Assembly (NCBI GenBank): GCA_035135055.1
Contig: JAVFHQ010000016.1
Location: forward strand, 434,001 to 498,000
DNA length: 64,000 bases
Reading direction: 5' to 3'
Source of the DNA: Oleoguttula mirabilis
Taxonomy: Eukaryota > Ascomycota > Dothideomycetes > Mycosphaerellales > Teratosphaeriaceae
Part shown: positions 18,675-29,854 of the stretch, one piece after another
Layout of the letters: each line of letters begins with the position of its first letter
Numbering within the stretch: the first letter of the stretch is position 1
Program-made: the position numbers and the translations under genes
Notes under the pieces: model-generated
Database searches by the model: none
What the model was told of the DNA's origin: nothing
Seen by the model: the letters and a program-made list of their open reading frames with translations, nothing else

Positions 18675-20921
18675 TCACGGTGTGTTTGCGCGCACCGTCG
18701 TCGTCCATCGCCTCAGTAGCTCCTCCACAGCCTCCGAGATGTTCGGCATCGGGGCTTCAGCTGCAGTTGCGTCCATGCCGCTGATCTCCTCACGACGGTG
18801 CAGCCCAGCTGCTGCAATGTCAGCGGCGTTAGTAACTCCTCTTCCTTTCACTTCTTCGTGGTGATGGGACAGCTTGATCTGTTTGGAAGGACAACCACTA
18901 CCTGCGGAGTAGTCATTTCGAGCTAAACGGTCAACATCACCCGTAGGCTTTCGTTTGCGCGGGCGAAGGTTGTACGCCGCTGACGAAGTGACTGGTTCGC
19001 TACCATCGGCGTGCGATGGTGGATCTGTCATCGTTAGGCGAATCCTGCCATCTGTTGCTGTCGCAGGGATGTGTGGTGGGTGGCATTGAGTCTGCTGCTC
19101 TAGTATCGTCGGAAACTGCTGGTCAGTTGTTGTTGTGCAAGTGATTTGCGTCTTGAGACCCGATGGATATCGACCATGTTGTCCGCCAAGCGCCGCACCC
19201 GTTGATAGGGAGTGCGCTGCGTCAGGAGTAGGAGCATCGTCGTCCGTCCCGTCCCGTGCGAAAGCAGCATCCTCGGTAAGGAGCACTTGCGCTCGAGCAG
19301 CCGTGGCTGCTTGCATGTGGGATTCATGCACCCGGCGAATATGCTCGTTCAGGTTCTCCTTGCGGGTGAAACCTTTACCCGCGTGCCGCTTACATGTTTC
19401 GAACGGACACATAAACTGCTCTTTTGGGCCGCCATGCTTGTTATGTACTTCTCGCTCATGGCGTAGCAGTCCGCCTGAGTAGGTAAAGCCTTGCAATTGG
19501 GCGCACGCCGTTTTGTGGGCAACGATAGGGCCGATCGTGCTGGTCCATGTGCTTACTGTGGGGACGTCAGCGACCGACATAGGCACCGTGAACGGTGGCG
19601 CAGTGGTCATCTTACCTCCACTCGCACTTGCGGTCAAATGTGATAACCTTACACTTAGGAGAGAGATCGCAGCAATACTTGCGGTCACCGTTCACGGGCG
19701 GCGAGCCGCGCCGAAAGGAACGCGATCCTCTAGGGGAGTAGTCTTCGCCTGCCAGTAGGGCAGAGTTCCATACCTGGGAATATGGTGTCGGTCGCCAACT
19801 CGGGCTGGCACCTGGCCACAGCGCTAGCATTGTACCTAGCACTCAACCCAATGCATGTTTCTGCAAGCGAAGGGCTCTGGCTGCAATGGTCCTGTCGTAT
19901 ATGCACTGCTAGATGGCCGGAAGTGGCGAGGAATTGCGCACATCCGGATCGAGGGCATCGGTGACCTGGCGTCAACGATCCCACCACACTGGTGACCTCG
20001 GCATAACCTGAGAAAATGAGCTCCGTCCGGTAGAGCTTGTTTGCACGCCAAGTCGACAACGCTGCATCGAGAGATGTCGCGAGCCTACCGACAGCTTGCA
20101 AACAGGCTTCAAACTTCTGCGTAATGTCTTCATCGCCAGGCGGGCTCTGCTGTATCACAGTAAAGACGTTCGGAGCCGGTGGGAACTGGTTGCTGAGAGC
20201 GGGTAGCACGGTGTCTGCGGGACCGAAGCCTACTGGAGTCGACGCGGTCGGAGCCGCAGCGACGCTTCGATTTATAGCGATGGGATCTGCGGCCAGTGGG
20301 TCGTCCATTGTTGTCGTCTGGATGCTTGCTGTGAGTCGGTGCACGAGCTCCTCGTTCGACCGCACCAGACGCTCAATCCGCATCCGGTCCTCCGCCGACG
20401 CGGCACTGATATCCCCATTAGCTTCGTCTGGCTGTCTCTGGTTGAGATGGCACTTACTCCGACGCTCGCTTGCGCGCGTAGACCAAGATTTGCACCATCA
20501 ACGACACGAGGTTCGTCAAGCCTCTCAGCTTTGACACCAGCGCCTGCGTGCTTCCTTTCTTGAGTGGCCACTTCCCCTTGGCGGACATTGAGATGCCGCC
20601 ATAACCAAAAGACTTCCGCGCTGACTGCAAGGCTTGGTCAAGCTCCGCAAATGCACTTTTGCAGTCCTGTAAGCATTCTTCCAGAGCCGAGCGTGCCTCA
20701 TTGGTCAAGGTAGCCGTATGTTCGCGTTCCGCATCATCTTGTTGCAGGACCTGTCCCAAGCCTCCCAGGGCGCTGGAGACGTTTTTAACTTCCGTTGCGA
20801 TATCAGCAAGATCCTTGCTCCCATTGCGGACGTCGTTGCCGGCCTTCCATAGAGCTTTGCAGAGCTCGGCGCCCACTCCAGCAACCTGTAAGACGCCAGT
20901 CGCTGACGCAAATGCTGCCAT
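18675..20921 (-). CDS. STAND-type N-terminal domain plus C2H2 zinc-finger protein, apparently frameshifted
   Basis: Start ATG at 20921 (MAAFASATG...). Exon 1 20921-20458 encodes a helical domain ('GAELCKALWKAGNDVRNGSK', 'ATEVKNVSSALGGLGQVLQQ') like the fungal N-terminal domain of STAND/NACHT proteins. Intron 20457-20406 joins in frame. Exon 2 holds a C2H2 finger (CPRSGC...HLAVHIRQDH). A short intron of uncertain borders follows near 19770-19725. Then come fingers 'FDRKCEW' + 'SKHMDQH' (intron 19616-19557), 'GFTYSGGLLRHEREVH' and 'CPFETCKRHAGKGFTRKENL' + HIRRVH. The joint between fingers is one base out of frame at the C3 run 19517-19519. The C-terminus has an NLS (RPRKRKP). A nuclear regulator is likely; current intactness is doubtful. 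Confidence 0.7.
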
Positions 20922-21576
20922 CGCGGTTCCTGTCAATGTCGCGGGTAGTTTGAGGGAATCACAGGCTACATGTACCGGCGGGAATGCTAGAAAAGTGGCA
21001 GTGAGAGTTGCCCTGCCTGGGGGCGGAGCTTTTTAACGTTTACAGGGCGCCTCGACACATCACGTAGTACTGGCCAGGCGAGGCGTGAGGCAGCTCGCGA
21101 TCACCCTGCGTGAACGACAAGTACATACTTGGAGCCTCAGCTACACAACTGGCTTTCGATCGCTCCAGGTGCGTGTATATCGTCTCTCAATGATGAAGGA
21201 GGTGATGGAATCCAGGCTGGCACGGAGCGCTTGAAAGCCACAAGCCTGAGGCTGAGGGACGGATCCTAAGGTACCCGACACTTCCATTACCTTAACTTTC
21301 TAGGTATGTTGAACACAGCATCACCGCACAGGTAGCGGAAGGGATCATGGCACGAAGCTCGTTCTTCTGCAGAGACAAGCAGTCAGTTGGGATCTACGCC
21401 TGAGCCACTAGAGAGTACTCCCGCGGCGAATCCTTATCTTTTGGCCCCTGTTGCCTGTCCCTGGACACTCTCGTCGTCGGAAGTCAAGGATCGTCTGGTT
21501 TCAGGATCACCCACCGCATCCATTTTCGACCGCGGATTTGGCCCTGGTCTCCCACAATTCAATAGCGAAAACCACC
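20922..21576. other. Intergenic between divergent genes
   Basis: About 655 bp between the start of the minus-strand zinc-finger gene and the start of the plus-strand F-box gene. It contains both promoters. No other gene or repeat is seen. Confidence 0.4.
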
Positions 21577-23496
21577 ATGGGGTATTTCGAGCAAGTCTGC
21601 CAGATCTGCGCCATCGCTTTCAACGTTGGGCGGATAAGGAAAGAAGGTATGGATATGACTTCGACCCTGCAAGTAGAGCAACCACGTAAGCACCGGTACC
21701 CTCGGATGAGCGCATGGCAGTCTTCGATTCTGCCTTCACCCAGTGCTTTCCAGTCACACGGCAGCAAACGTGCCTTTTCGATGGCCAGTCACAGGTGTGG
21801 TCGTTGCAAACAGAATCCGTATCCAACACTGGGTGACTCTCTTGCAGGCGTGTTTGCCTGGCATGACTGGCTGTCACGGTGAAAAGTGACGAACCTGTGC
21901 TGATTGTTGTCCTCTCAGATGAGCCGCCCCTCGCAGCTTGGGACAACACATATACGGGTTTTATCACGGTTGCAGATAGCTCTGGACAGTGCGAAGCCGA
22001 AGGGTGCTCCAACATCGTACGCACGGCAGATTCCAGGACCGATGAAATTGTCGCACTCATCGCAGAAGGCCTGGAACATCCCGGGGCCGAAAAGGAACAC
22101 ATCGCCGGGCCAGATTGCACAAGTACCCTCGGGTAAGCAGACCGATTGGTGTAGCCCCTCGGCAAGCCCATTGACGTGTTGCTATGTAGCTACTCGGGGT
22201 GGCGTATCAGCGCGGGTGAGATGGAGGTACGCTTGTGCGAGGAGAGGACGAGAGGAACAGTGCGGGCTAAACGCTGTTCAGCACTGCATCTCGACACAAT
22301 GCCTAGCCGCCAAATTACCGGGGTGGCAGCCCGAACGAGACGATGAGGAGTTCGAGACCGAAGCGAGATTCTGCTTTCTTACCGGCATTAGTAAGAAAAG
22401 TGTATACGAATGGGATGTCAGCTCATTGAAGCCGCGCCGACACGGCATCGATGAGACGGCGATTCTCAATAACTCGCAAGCAGATGTATCGATGTTCGCT
22501 TCCCTAAACAGGCAAGCTAATGCTAATCAACGAGTAGAAGGGCCTTGGAGAGAAGTCGGCGATGCCCATGCACCCCAAGTGCTTCGAGCTGTTCAAGCTC
22601 GTCAGTCAGCAGCGGCTAGGTAAAGTCGACATCGACGGCTTGTGGAGGCTGCGCGAGGAGCAGGGGGAATTCGGGGACAGGTTCGAGAACTTCCCGCATA
22701 GCTCAGACGTGGACGTTGTTGACGAGCAGTAAGCCAAGCGACCACTACCAAGTCGGGACTACAACAAGCGCTGACCGTCTCACCTGTGACTACTAGGTGG
22801 TACAACTGCGAGCCGGGTACCGAGTACTTAGCAGCAAACTCTGTAGACGTTCCTTTTCTGGATGGCCTGATCCAAAGCTGCATTCCCGAGACTACGGACG
22901 TGGGTGAGGTCGTGTTCGATGCACCGGAACGCAGCGAGTCAGGACACGACGCGTTCTCGCCGTTGTCACCAGAGATTTGCCAGATGTTAATGGGTTACCT
23001 GTCGCGACGAGACGTGGCAAACTTGCGCTGTGTCTCTGGAAGCTTTATCCAGTTGCCGCAGACCTACTTTCGGCAGTTGATCAAAACCGAGATGCCATGG
23101 ATGTGGGAGCTGGCTGCGCTCAGGGGAGTAGATTGGTATAGTCTGTGGTGCAAGCTTTCAGTCGCAGATGGCGGCGCTGGACTCGACGAGAATGAGCGCA
23201 AATGGTTGAAGGACGTGCCACGTCTGCAGTACGGCAAACTTCACGAGGAGCTGGTAGCCGAGGGCAAGCCGATGTCAAACCCGGGACAATCAGGCTTCAA
23301 TGAGGAGTGGAGGCAGCGCCATTCGGCCATGAAGAGAGCTGCCGATGCCGAGATCAAGGCTGGCTATGATGCTGGCATGTGGCCCGCGAGGAGCAATCAT
23401 GTGCTGCTTGGCCTGCGAAATCGAAGGCGCATATGGGAGGACCTCGAGGAGATCATGCGGAGGATTGCAGCGTTGCTGCCGGATGACCTCGCATGA
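21577..23496 (+). CDS. F-box protein with N-terminal Cys motif (471 aa, 6 exons)
   Basis: Exons 21577-21646, 21919-22132, 22190-22226, 22282-22485, 22538-22728 and 22797-23496; all junctions keep frame (sum 1416 nt). The N-terminus reads 'MGYFEQVCQICAIAFNVGRI', then after the 272-bp first intron 'DEPPLAAWDNTYTGFI', then 'HIAGPDCTSTLGYSGWRIS', the signature order of a widespread Pezizomycotina F-box family with a CxxC start. Later come 'MPMHPKCFELFKLVSQQRLG' and 'VDIDGLWRLREEQGEFG'. The F-box itself is 'FSPLSPEICQMLMGYLSRRD' + VANLRCVS, followed by 'MPWMWELAALRG'. It is probably an SCF substrate adaptor, substrate unknown. The unusually long first intron could hide a further small exon. Confidence 0.85.
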
Positions 23497-24874
23497 TGCT
23501 GACTTACGGATTGCGGTGTGAGCTATCCCGGCTGCTGGCGCCAGTGCTCAAATACGTATCGAGCGGGCCGCTTCCACCGACGGCCAACGAATGCACTCCG
23601 GATGAGAAACAACCTGCCGCCACATGGCAACTGTGTGTCGAGATTAGCGTATTGCGGCACGCGGTCAACCACCATTGACACGCCATCTGGAACCGAATGC
23701 CAACGACATGGCGGCTACCGAGTTGGCGTGACGCCTCGATGGGACAGTGTCTGGGTTTGGAAAGGTCTGCAACAGAAGCAGCGATAATTGACAGAACAGG
23801 GCTGTTGTACGACATCTATAGTCTATACGGCGTAGTAAAGCTGTCAATGGTTGACCATACACGGCGCGAATCTATTCCAGGCAAGCGTCTCGCCTGGTAT
23901 GCGTGAAATCGTGACGCGCGCCTAAGGCTCGATCCTTCTTCATGGACAGCCGATGGCTACAATTGACGCTCTATCGTTCCAACGAAAACACAACAAGTTG
24001 AATGTCCGGTGCCAGCGCTTGCTGCAGACATACATTAGAGCGACCTGTGCCACATGCAGTCGAGCAGTATCATCACAGCTTCATTCTATATCTTTTCCAG
24101 AAGAAGTCTATCGCTAGCGTTGCGCCTCCACAGCCCGGAACCGTCCCATTGGGTACACCCACAGCGCCGCTAGATCCCGGATCTGCATCTCGATCAACAA
24201 CCACGTTTGCGACTCGCGATCTGATAGACCACGTCTCAACTCTTCTAGGCACCGCGAACTTCTGGAATCAGGATCCTGACGACACAGCATTATCGTGGCT
24301 ACTATTGTAAGGATCGCCGTTTTCGCACTGTGGCCGCAGCGACAGTAGCTCCAATCACTGTCACCAGCGCTAGAACAGCTTACCAGGGCTTGGGCGCTTA
24401 CGGCAACCCCGACCAATCGCAATCGCCGGAACCCACGCCAGTTGGACGGCAGTGTTGGCTGGCGCTGTTTGGGGTGAGCCGGCCGTTCGGGCGAGCCGTC
24501 TCATTGGCACGCAGCGTACCGCACCTGCATTGCCGCCAACGGCGTCCATCCTTGTTCAAGTTCGTTGTCGCAGAACCGCAGAACCGCAGGCCTCTACGCG
24601 CCGACACCAAGAATAGGCCGAAGCTGGTGCAGCAGCGCTGTGCGTTTGTATGTGTTGTCGCGGAGCACCAGCAGCAGGAGTGTGCTGCGAGGCACCGGCA
24701 GGCATCAGGTAAGCAAAGCAGCTCCTTTAAGCCTGACGCCCAAGGCGTTTGACTTTCCTTTGCCCTCCTTCACCGGTGTAGCTTACCAGAGCTCGCAGGC
24801 CTTGGGTGTCGTCCCCGCCGATACATTCATTTGATTCTTCGGTCACTCGTTCGCGCAAACGACGACACGCAACA
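23497..24874. other. Intergenic, no gene recognised
   Basis: About 1.4 kb. The open frames at 24330-24752 and 24565-24834 have no ATG-supported start or family similarity. Part is likely the 5' leader and promoter of the Ser-rich gene. Confidence 0.4.
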
Positions 24875-25849
24875 ATGGCTTCCACGACCGCTACCGCCAC
24901 CAGGGCTGCTGCTGGATTCGACAAGCGGACGAGCAGTTCATCATCTCTTCAGACCCCCGGCTCTGGTACCTTCCCATCTGAGCTCCGCAGTCCGTTGGCT
25001 GGCTCTCCAGGCTTCATGAAGCAACGGGACAGTGACCTGAAGACGCCCATCACCCCACCATTAGCCTACCTGGATTTTCTCAAGAACATGTCGCCCGCCA
25101 TGATGAGCCCAGCTCCCACCAGCACCAGCGCTCGCTTCAGCTTCAACGAGAAGAGCTTCGACAAAAGCTCAGAGAAGGCCTCTCAGACTTCTACCGAGAA
25201 GCCTTCCATCAGCCCGCCAACATCTCAGCCAGCCTTGTCCCGCAATGCCTCTTACGACTCGACAGCCTCTTCGGCTTCGTCGTCGTCTGTGGGCAGTGCC
25301 GTATCCTCTGTCAGTGCTGCGAGCACCATAAAGATGAGGCCAGAGTCACCTCGCGTCACCATCCCGCCGTCTGCCTTCGCCAAACCAGCACCTAGATCAG
25401 CCCGGACTCCACGCAGACTCCACATCCCGCAGTCACCTTTCTCTCCAGTACCTGCGTCTGCGCACTCCGTCGCTTCGCCATACGTCTCAACACCACTGAG
25501 CTCGGCACCTTGGAGCGCATCGTTCGAGTCACACGACGCGAACCCTGAAGCGCATGGGCCACCCGGTAAAGTCAGCGTGAAGCAAGTAGTGACCAGGACG
25601 GTCACGTACTGCAGAACGCCGCTGGAGCCGGCGCCGAACGGCAACCTATGGAAGAGGAGAAAGGTCGAGCACGAGGAGACGACATCGTGTGTGCCTTTGC
25701 TAGATGCGCCAGTCACGGAGGAGACGGCGTCGAAAATGCCTCTGCTGGAGGCATCAGTCAAAGCGGAGAAGCAGGAAGACACCACAGCTGGCCCGTCGAT
25801 CGCTACAGCAGGGCCCTCGCATGACACGAAAGGAGCCGAAGACGCATAG
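24875..25849 (+). CDS. Ser/Pro-rich disordered fungal protein (324 aa)
   Basis: Single exon with ATG at 24875 (context aacaATGg). Low-complexity Ser/Thr/Pro/Ala sequence throughout, with one conserved-looking block near residues 65-85, 'LKTPITPPLAYLDFLKNMSP', containing TP sites that fit proline-directed kinases. A second block, 'SVKQVVTRTVTYCRTPLEPA', lies near the C-terminus. Similar two-block proteins occur across Dothideomycetes without assigned function, as I recall. The arrangement suggests a phospho-regulated scaffold or regulatory protein; this is inference. Confidence 0.7.
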   Translation: MASTTATATRAAAGFDKRTSSSSSLQTPGSGTFPSELRSPLAGSPGFMKQRDSDLKTPITPPLAYLDFLKNMSPAMMSPAPTSTSARFSFNEKSFDKSSEKASQTSTEKPSISPPTSQPALSRNASYDSTASSASSSSVGSAVSSVSAASTIKMRPESPRVTIPPSAFAKPAPRSARTPRRLHIPQSPFSPVPASAHSVASPYVSTPLSSAPWSASFESHDANPEAHGPPGKVSVKQVVTRTVTYCRTPLEPAPNGNLWKRRKVEHEETTSCVPLLDAPVTEETASKMPLLEASVKAEKQEDTTAGPSIATAGPSHDTKGAEDA

Positions 25850-26455
25850 CCGTCTCCGCTCAGCGGTGCATCCGCACTTCGAATATCCGAATTCTCGGCG
25901 GCACATTTGACGATACCGACGATTTGATCGTACGACTCATACAGTCGGCTTGCATTTCCTTTGACGAGTCACGATGGATATACCACTTTGTTATTACACG
26001 GGTGCCTGATAGCCTGGCGCTAGAGGCATGAAAACGCATGGTTGTGGGATGTTTGGTTCAGCATGGAGCTCATGGCGCAGAGTGTGAGAGTAGAGAGCGA
26101 CGCTCTTGAGGGATCTTCGCGATGACGGTCGATGGTTCGCTCATCTTCCGTCCTCGTCGTGCACGGAGCACAGCATGATGAGAACACAATGGAAGCTAGA
26201 GAAGAAAAGTACATTGTACCAGCCTCTTCAATTCCTTCGTTCGAGTCTTCGTCGTCCCGGTGCTTTGTCGCTTGAAGTGGCGAAGCGACGTTGAGCGGTC
26301 TCTTCAGGCGCTTGGACCTCACTTTCTCACATGTCACGACAAACGCGGAAACAACACTCGCGACACACCTTATCTCGAATTACGACTTCCACGTTGACGA
26401 GCATCCAGCAAATCCCAGCACGTCCGGACAACCGACCAGCATACCGAGAAATCAC
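25850..26455. other. Intergenic; upstream region of the first ubiquitin-like gene
   Basis: The frame of the ubiquitin-like gene is open upstream to about 26291 without an ATG, so an unseen upstream exon is possible. Nothing else is recognised. Confidence 0.35.
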
Positions 26456-27465
26456 ATGCACAAGCTCCACGTCACGAGATCCGCCTTCGCTGAAGTCACG
26501 CCACCCGCCATGTTGCTGAGAGGGCGTGCTTGCCGCGCTCTGCAGAGTCCCTTCCTACGCGCTACCGACTCACCTGACGCACGATTCAGCGGGTGTACAC
26601 TAAGACTATCCCCTGCCGCATCTCAACAGACAATCGTGCCAAAAGGCGAAGACTATCAGGGCTGCGTGGAGTGTACTCGCGGCATAACCGAGGCGCAAGG
26701 ACAAGAGGTCCGTAACCGGATCGACCAGATACTGCAGAGTGCGGCGCCGAAAACGGCGCACAAGGCCATACGAGAATCCTACAACCTCGAATCACTGTCC
26801 TCTGGCTACTACTATACTGGTTTCGGTCATCCGAAGCTGTACCATATTGAGCTTCCCGGAAGCAACGTGCCAGCCTCCTGCTCGATCTCCATTGCTGGCG
26901 CTCGGATTACGGCGGAGCAGAAGGAGAAGGTTATGTCGGCTATCAGACAGTTGGAGGAAGTCACTAATGCTCAAATCTTCGCGCCGCTACGCGAGGAGCT
27001 GTGCAGCATGATCGATGCAGTCCAGGCGTTCCCGTACCAAAGCACTCTGAGAGCTGGTCAGGGAACACTCCTGACCCTCGCAGCAGCCCCGGACGCTCCT
27101 ACGAAGAGCACCGCCGACGGCGCGAAGAAAGGTATCACCACAAGACACTGACCGGCATGTGGTTCACCATTGCACTCCCAAGCTCCATTATCACGGTAGA
27201 GGTCGCGAGCAAGTTTCAGGATCGTGAAGGCATTCCGCCCGACCAGATGCGCCTCATCTACCGCGGTAGAGTCATCTTCAACGGGAAGGATGTTGCAGAG
27301 ATGATGGACAAAGGTTCGATCATGCCTCGCGCACATACGGCTGCAGAAGTAAGTCGGCTCGCGCCTTCGCAAACTCAACGATCTTATCCGACTGACACGT
27401 GCTCTCAGCTCGGGCTTCGGGACGATGCTCATGTTCACCTGGTCATTGCGATTCGCGGCCCTTAA
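26456..27465 (+). CDS. Protein with C-terminal ubiquitin-like domain ending in Gly-Pro (about 299 aa)
   Basis: Exons 26456-27033, 27084-27348 and 27409-27465 (introns of 50 and 60 bp; branch CTGAC in the first). The start is the first ATG of the open frame and uncertain; 26510 is an alternative. The N-terminal 190 residues are unrecognised, with a short segment 'YHIELPGSNVPASCSISIAG' like the N-terminal module of the neighbouring genes. The last 85 residues match ubiquitin: 'HKTLTG', 'FQDREGIPPDQMRLIYRGRV', and the end 'AHVHLVIAIRGP' aligned with ubiquitin's STLHLVLRLRGG. The final Gly is replaced by Pro, so conjugation by the usual E1 route is not expected. The second intron falls just before the last beta strand, as in all the related genes here. 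Confidence 0.75.
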
Positions 27466-27953
27466 CCAACACATGCTGGATACGTGCAGGTACTGGTAGT
27501 TGGATTCGCAACGGTCGTCAACACTGCCATGCGCAGCTTTGGTGGCTATCAGTATCTGGCATTGAGCTCCCAAGACGCTGAGGAAGACAGAATGGGGAGG
27601 AGCAGGCACGATTGCTTCACTTCCGTAATTTCAAATCAGCACGAGAGCTTCAGTTGCGTCGTTTCCTGTATCCACGTGAACTTCTCGCTCTCACATGCCA
27701 TTCTCAAACGCACTAGTCCGCCTTAGCTCGAGGTAGTACTTAAGCACTGCCTCTTCCACCTTTGCACACACACTTCTTCGTGATCAAACACACTTTCGAT
27801 CAACACACACAGCGTCATCTCAGTCTCTCACAGCCCGCATACATACAAGGGTCATCACCACACACCATCAGATGTAAGTTGCCCACACTGCTTCGCTGCG
27901 CCACCACACTAACAGCTTAGTTGAGCTTCCAAGCAGAACAACTACCAGCCGCG
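27466..27953. promoter_or_regulatory. Promoter and spliced 5' UTR of the triple ubiquitin-like gene
   Basis: A clean 47-bp intron (gtaagttgcc...ctaacagcttag) at 27874-27920 lies before the ATG at 27954 and does not create an upstream coding exon, so it is probably a 5' UTR intron. CA-rich leader sequence precedes it. Confidence 0.5.
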
Positions 27954-29281
27954 ATGTCTGTCATCTTCAACATTTGCCTCCCGGTGGAGACGATCGCGGC
28001 GATCCAGCGCGGCGAGAGCGAGATCATCCTCAGCCAACTGAGCGCCATCCCTGACGGCCACTACCGCCTCCTCCACGATGTCGCCCGCAACGTGGTCACT
28101 GCAGTGAACGCGATGCCCTGCAACCTCGTTCCGAAAGCCGCTCCGGTGAACCTCTCCGCCACCGCACCCGTGTTCTGGCCGACCACAAACGCCACACTCA
28201 ACTACGGCAGCCCAACTCGCTCGCCCACAATCTGCACGCCAGCCTCTGTAACCTACGGCCAGGCTTCAGCTCAAGGTGGCGGATGGGGCAGCGCATCGCA
28301 TGCTCGGGCCTCCTTCCGGGACGATACCGAGGTCAGCTTCACTATCCGTGATCTCATGATGAAAGAGGAGCATTTCTGCGTCAGCAGCAGAACGCCCTTC
28401 GAGGAGGTTGCCAGGACATACAACGAGCGCACGAACACTCTGCGTTCTACTCTGACATTCAGCATCGATGACATGCTAATCGACGACCACCATGAAATGG
28501 TCCACTGGGTAAGTGACTGGACTAATGATTGACTTCTCTCAAATCATTATGCTAACGATCGTGATCAGGTCGGCGTCAAGGACGGCAGCATCATAACAGC
28601 CAAGCCGAGGCTTGTCGACGACTCCCAGACCATGACAGTGACCTTTCAAGATCTGATGATGCGGAACGCGGTGCTTGACGTAAGCATTGACGCTCTATCT
28701 GACGATCTCTTGGACGCGTACGCGGACTGGGCCGGCCTCGATTACTCTGACTTATCCTTCACATACGAGGGTCAAGAGTTGCATGCTAGTGGATGGGGTC
28801 AACCCACATCCCTCAAGAAGGTAAGTACAGACAAACCACCGTTCAACGCGATCCACTGCTGAGAGGTCGTAGCTCCGCATCACCACAGGCTCCATCGTGA
28901 AGGTTGCTCCGAAGCAGGAGATCACTGTCGTCTTCCGCGACCAGATGTTGAGAGAAGACCGCATCAAAATCAAAGACTCCGACGACTTCGAATCCCTCGT
29001 ACTCATGTACCAAGACAAGGTCGGCCCTTCCACCGAGGTCTACTACTCCTTAAGCAATGGCGTGAATGTCCACAGCGGCTCCAGCATCTACTGCCGATCT
29101 ATCAAGACCGTAAGTCCACGCAGGATGGAGCTGACAGACTCACGGCTGACAGTTTTGATAGCTCCGCATCACAGACGGTTCTTTCATCAACGTCCATCCC
29201 GTGTCGAACATTCCGAAGGCTGCTCGTGCTGGGTCTCTCGCCACAGGTTTCAGCGATTGCGCCTACAGCGATTGGTACTAA
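27954..29281 (+). CDS. Protein with three tandem SUMO/ubiquitin-like domains (387 aa, 4 exons)
   Basis: Exons 27954-28508, 28569-28820, 28873-29109 and 29162-29281; introns of 60, 52 and 52 bp, all phase 0. The N-terminal module begins 'MSVIFNICLPVETIAAIQRG'. Three beta-grasp-like repeats follow, at about residues 125-200, 205-285 and 286-360. Each starts 'V/T-F-x-D-x-M-[LM]', for example 'MTVTFQDLMMRNAVLDVSID' and 'EITVVFRDQMLREDRIKIKD'. Each ends 'VGVKDGSII', 'LRITTGSIV' or 'LRITDGSFI'. The last strand of every repeat is encoded by the start of the next exon. This pattern fits Rad60-SLD/SUMO-like domains. There is no C-terminal GG; the protein ends SDWY. A scaffold or decoy binding SUMO machinery is inference. 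Confidence 0.75.
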
Positions 29282-29854
29282 TCGACCGAAGCTGTGGCGG
29301 GGACGGAGATGGAGACGTCTCGTCTGGCCGGAAGACAAGGAAGTTATGAGTAGTATAGACGGCTGCAAAAAAACCGCCCCACCCGCTACCTTGGTCTACT
29401 CGAGAGCATCAGCTAAGGCTTCAATAAGTGCGATGGTACATAATATACATGTTTTTCAGAGACCTGTGTCGTGTTCCTTGAGTACCGCACTGGAGCGTCA
29501 AAGACGACTGTCGTCCCGATCGATCCTCACCCTGACTTGGATGCCACCACTTCCGACGTCTCGCCTTCGTTGCACTTGCACACTCCCAATCTCTTTGATC
29601 TCGCAGCTAGTTTCCGAGCGACTGAGCCATGCCTTCCGTTTCGTGCTGCAGTTGCCCAAAGCTGGTTCCATTGCCCACTCCAGGTAGCAAGAACCATGCA
29701 AACAGCTGGCTGCGATCGAACACCCGCGCTCTTGCCCCCGTCCACTCGTGATACACAAGCAGAACGACCTTCTGCATCTTGCTGGCATGACCCTCTTCAA
29801 CAGCTGTCTGAGCATTGAGAGCACTCATAAGAGAGCCAACAGAAATCTGCCTTC
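29282..29854. other. Intergenic between ubiquitin-like genes
   Basis: About 570 bp in the same transcriptional direction as both neighbours. Short open frames without similarity. It includes the 3' flank of the triple-domain gene and the promoter of the next gene. Confidence 0.4.

Noticed and set aside
27131..27199. Alternative intron removing the KTLTG strand of the ubiquitin-like domain
   Set aside because: It is in frame with plausible borders, but it would delete a strand that clearly matches ubiquitin; the intron at 27034-27083 with a CTGAC branch keeps it.
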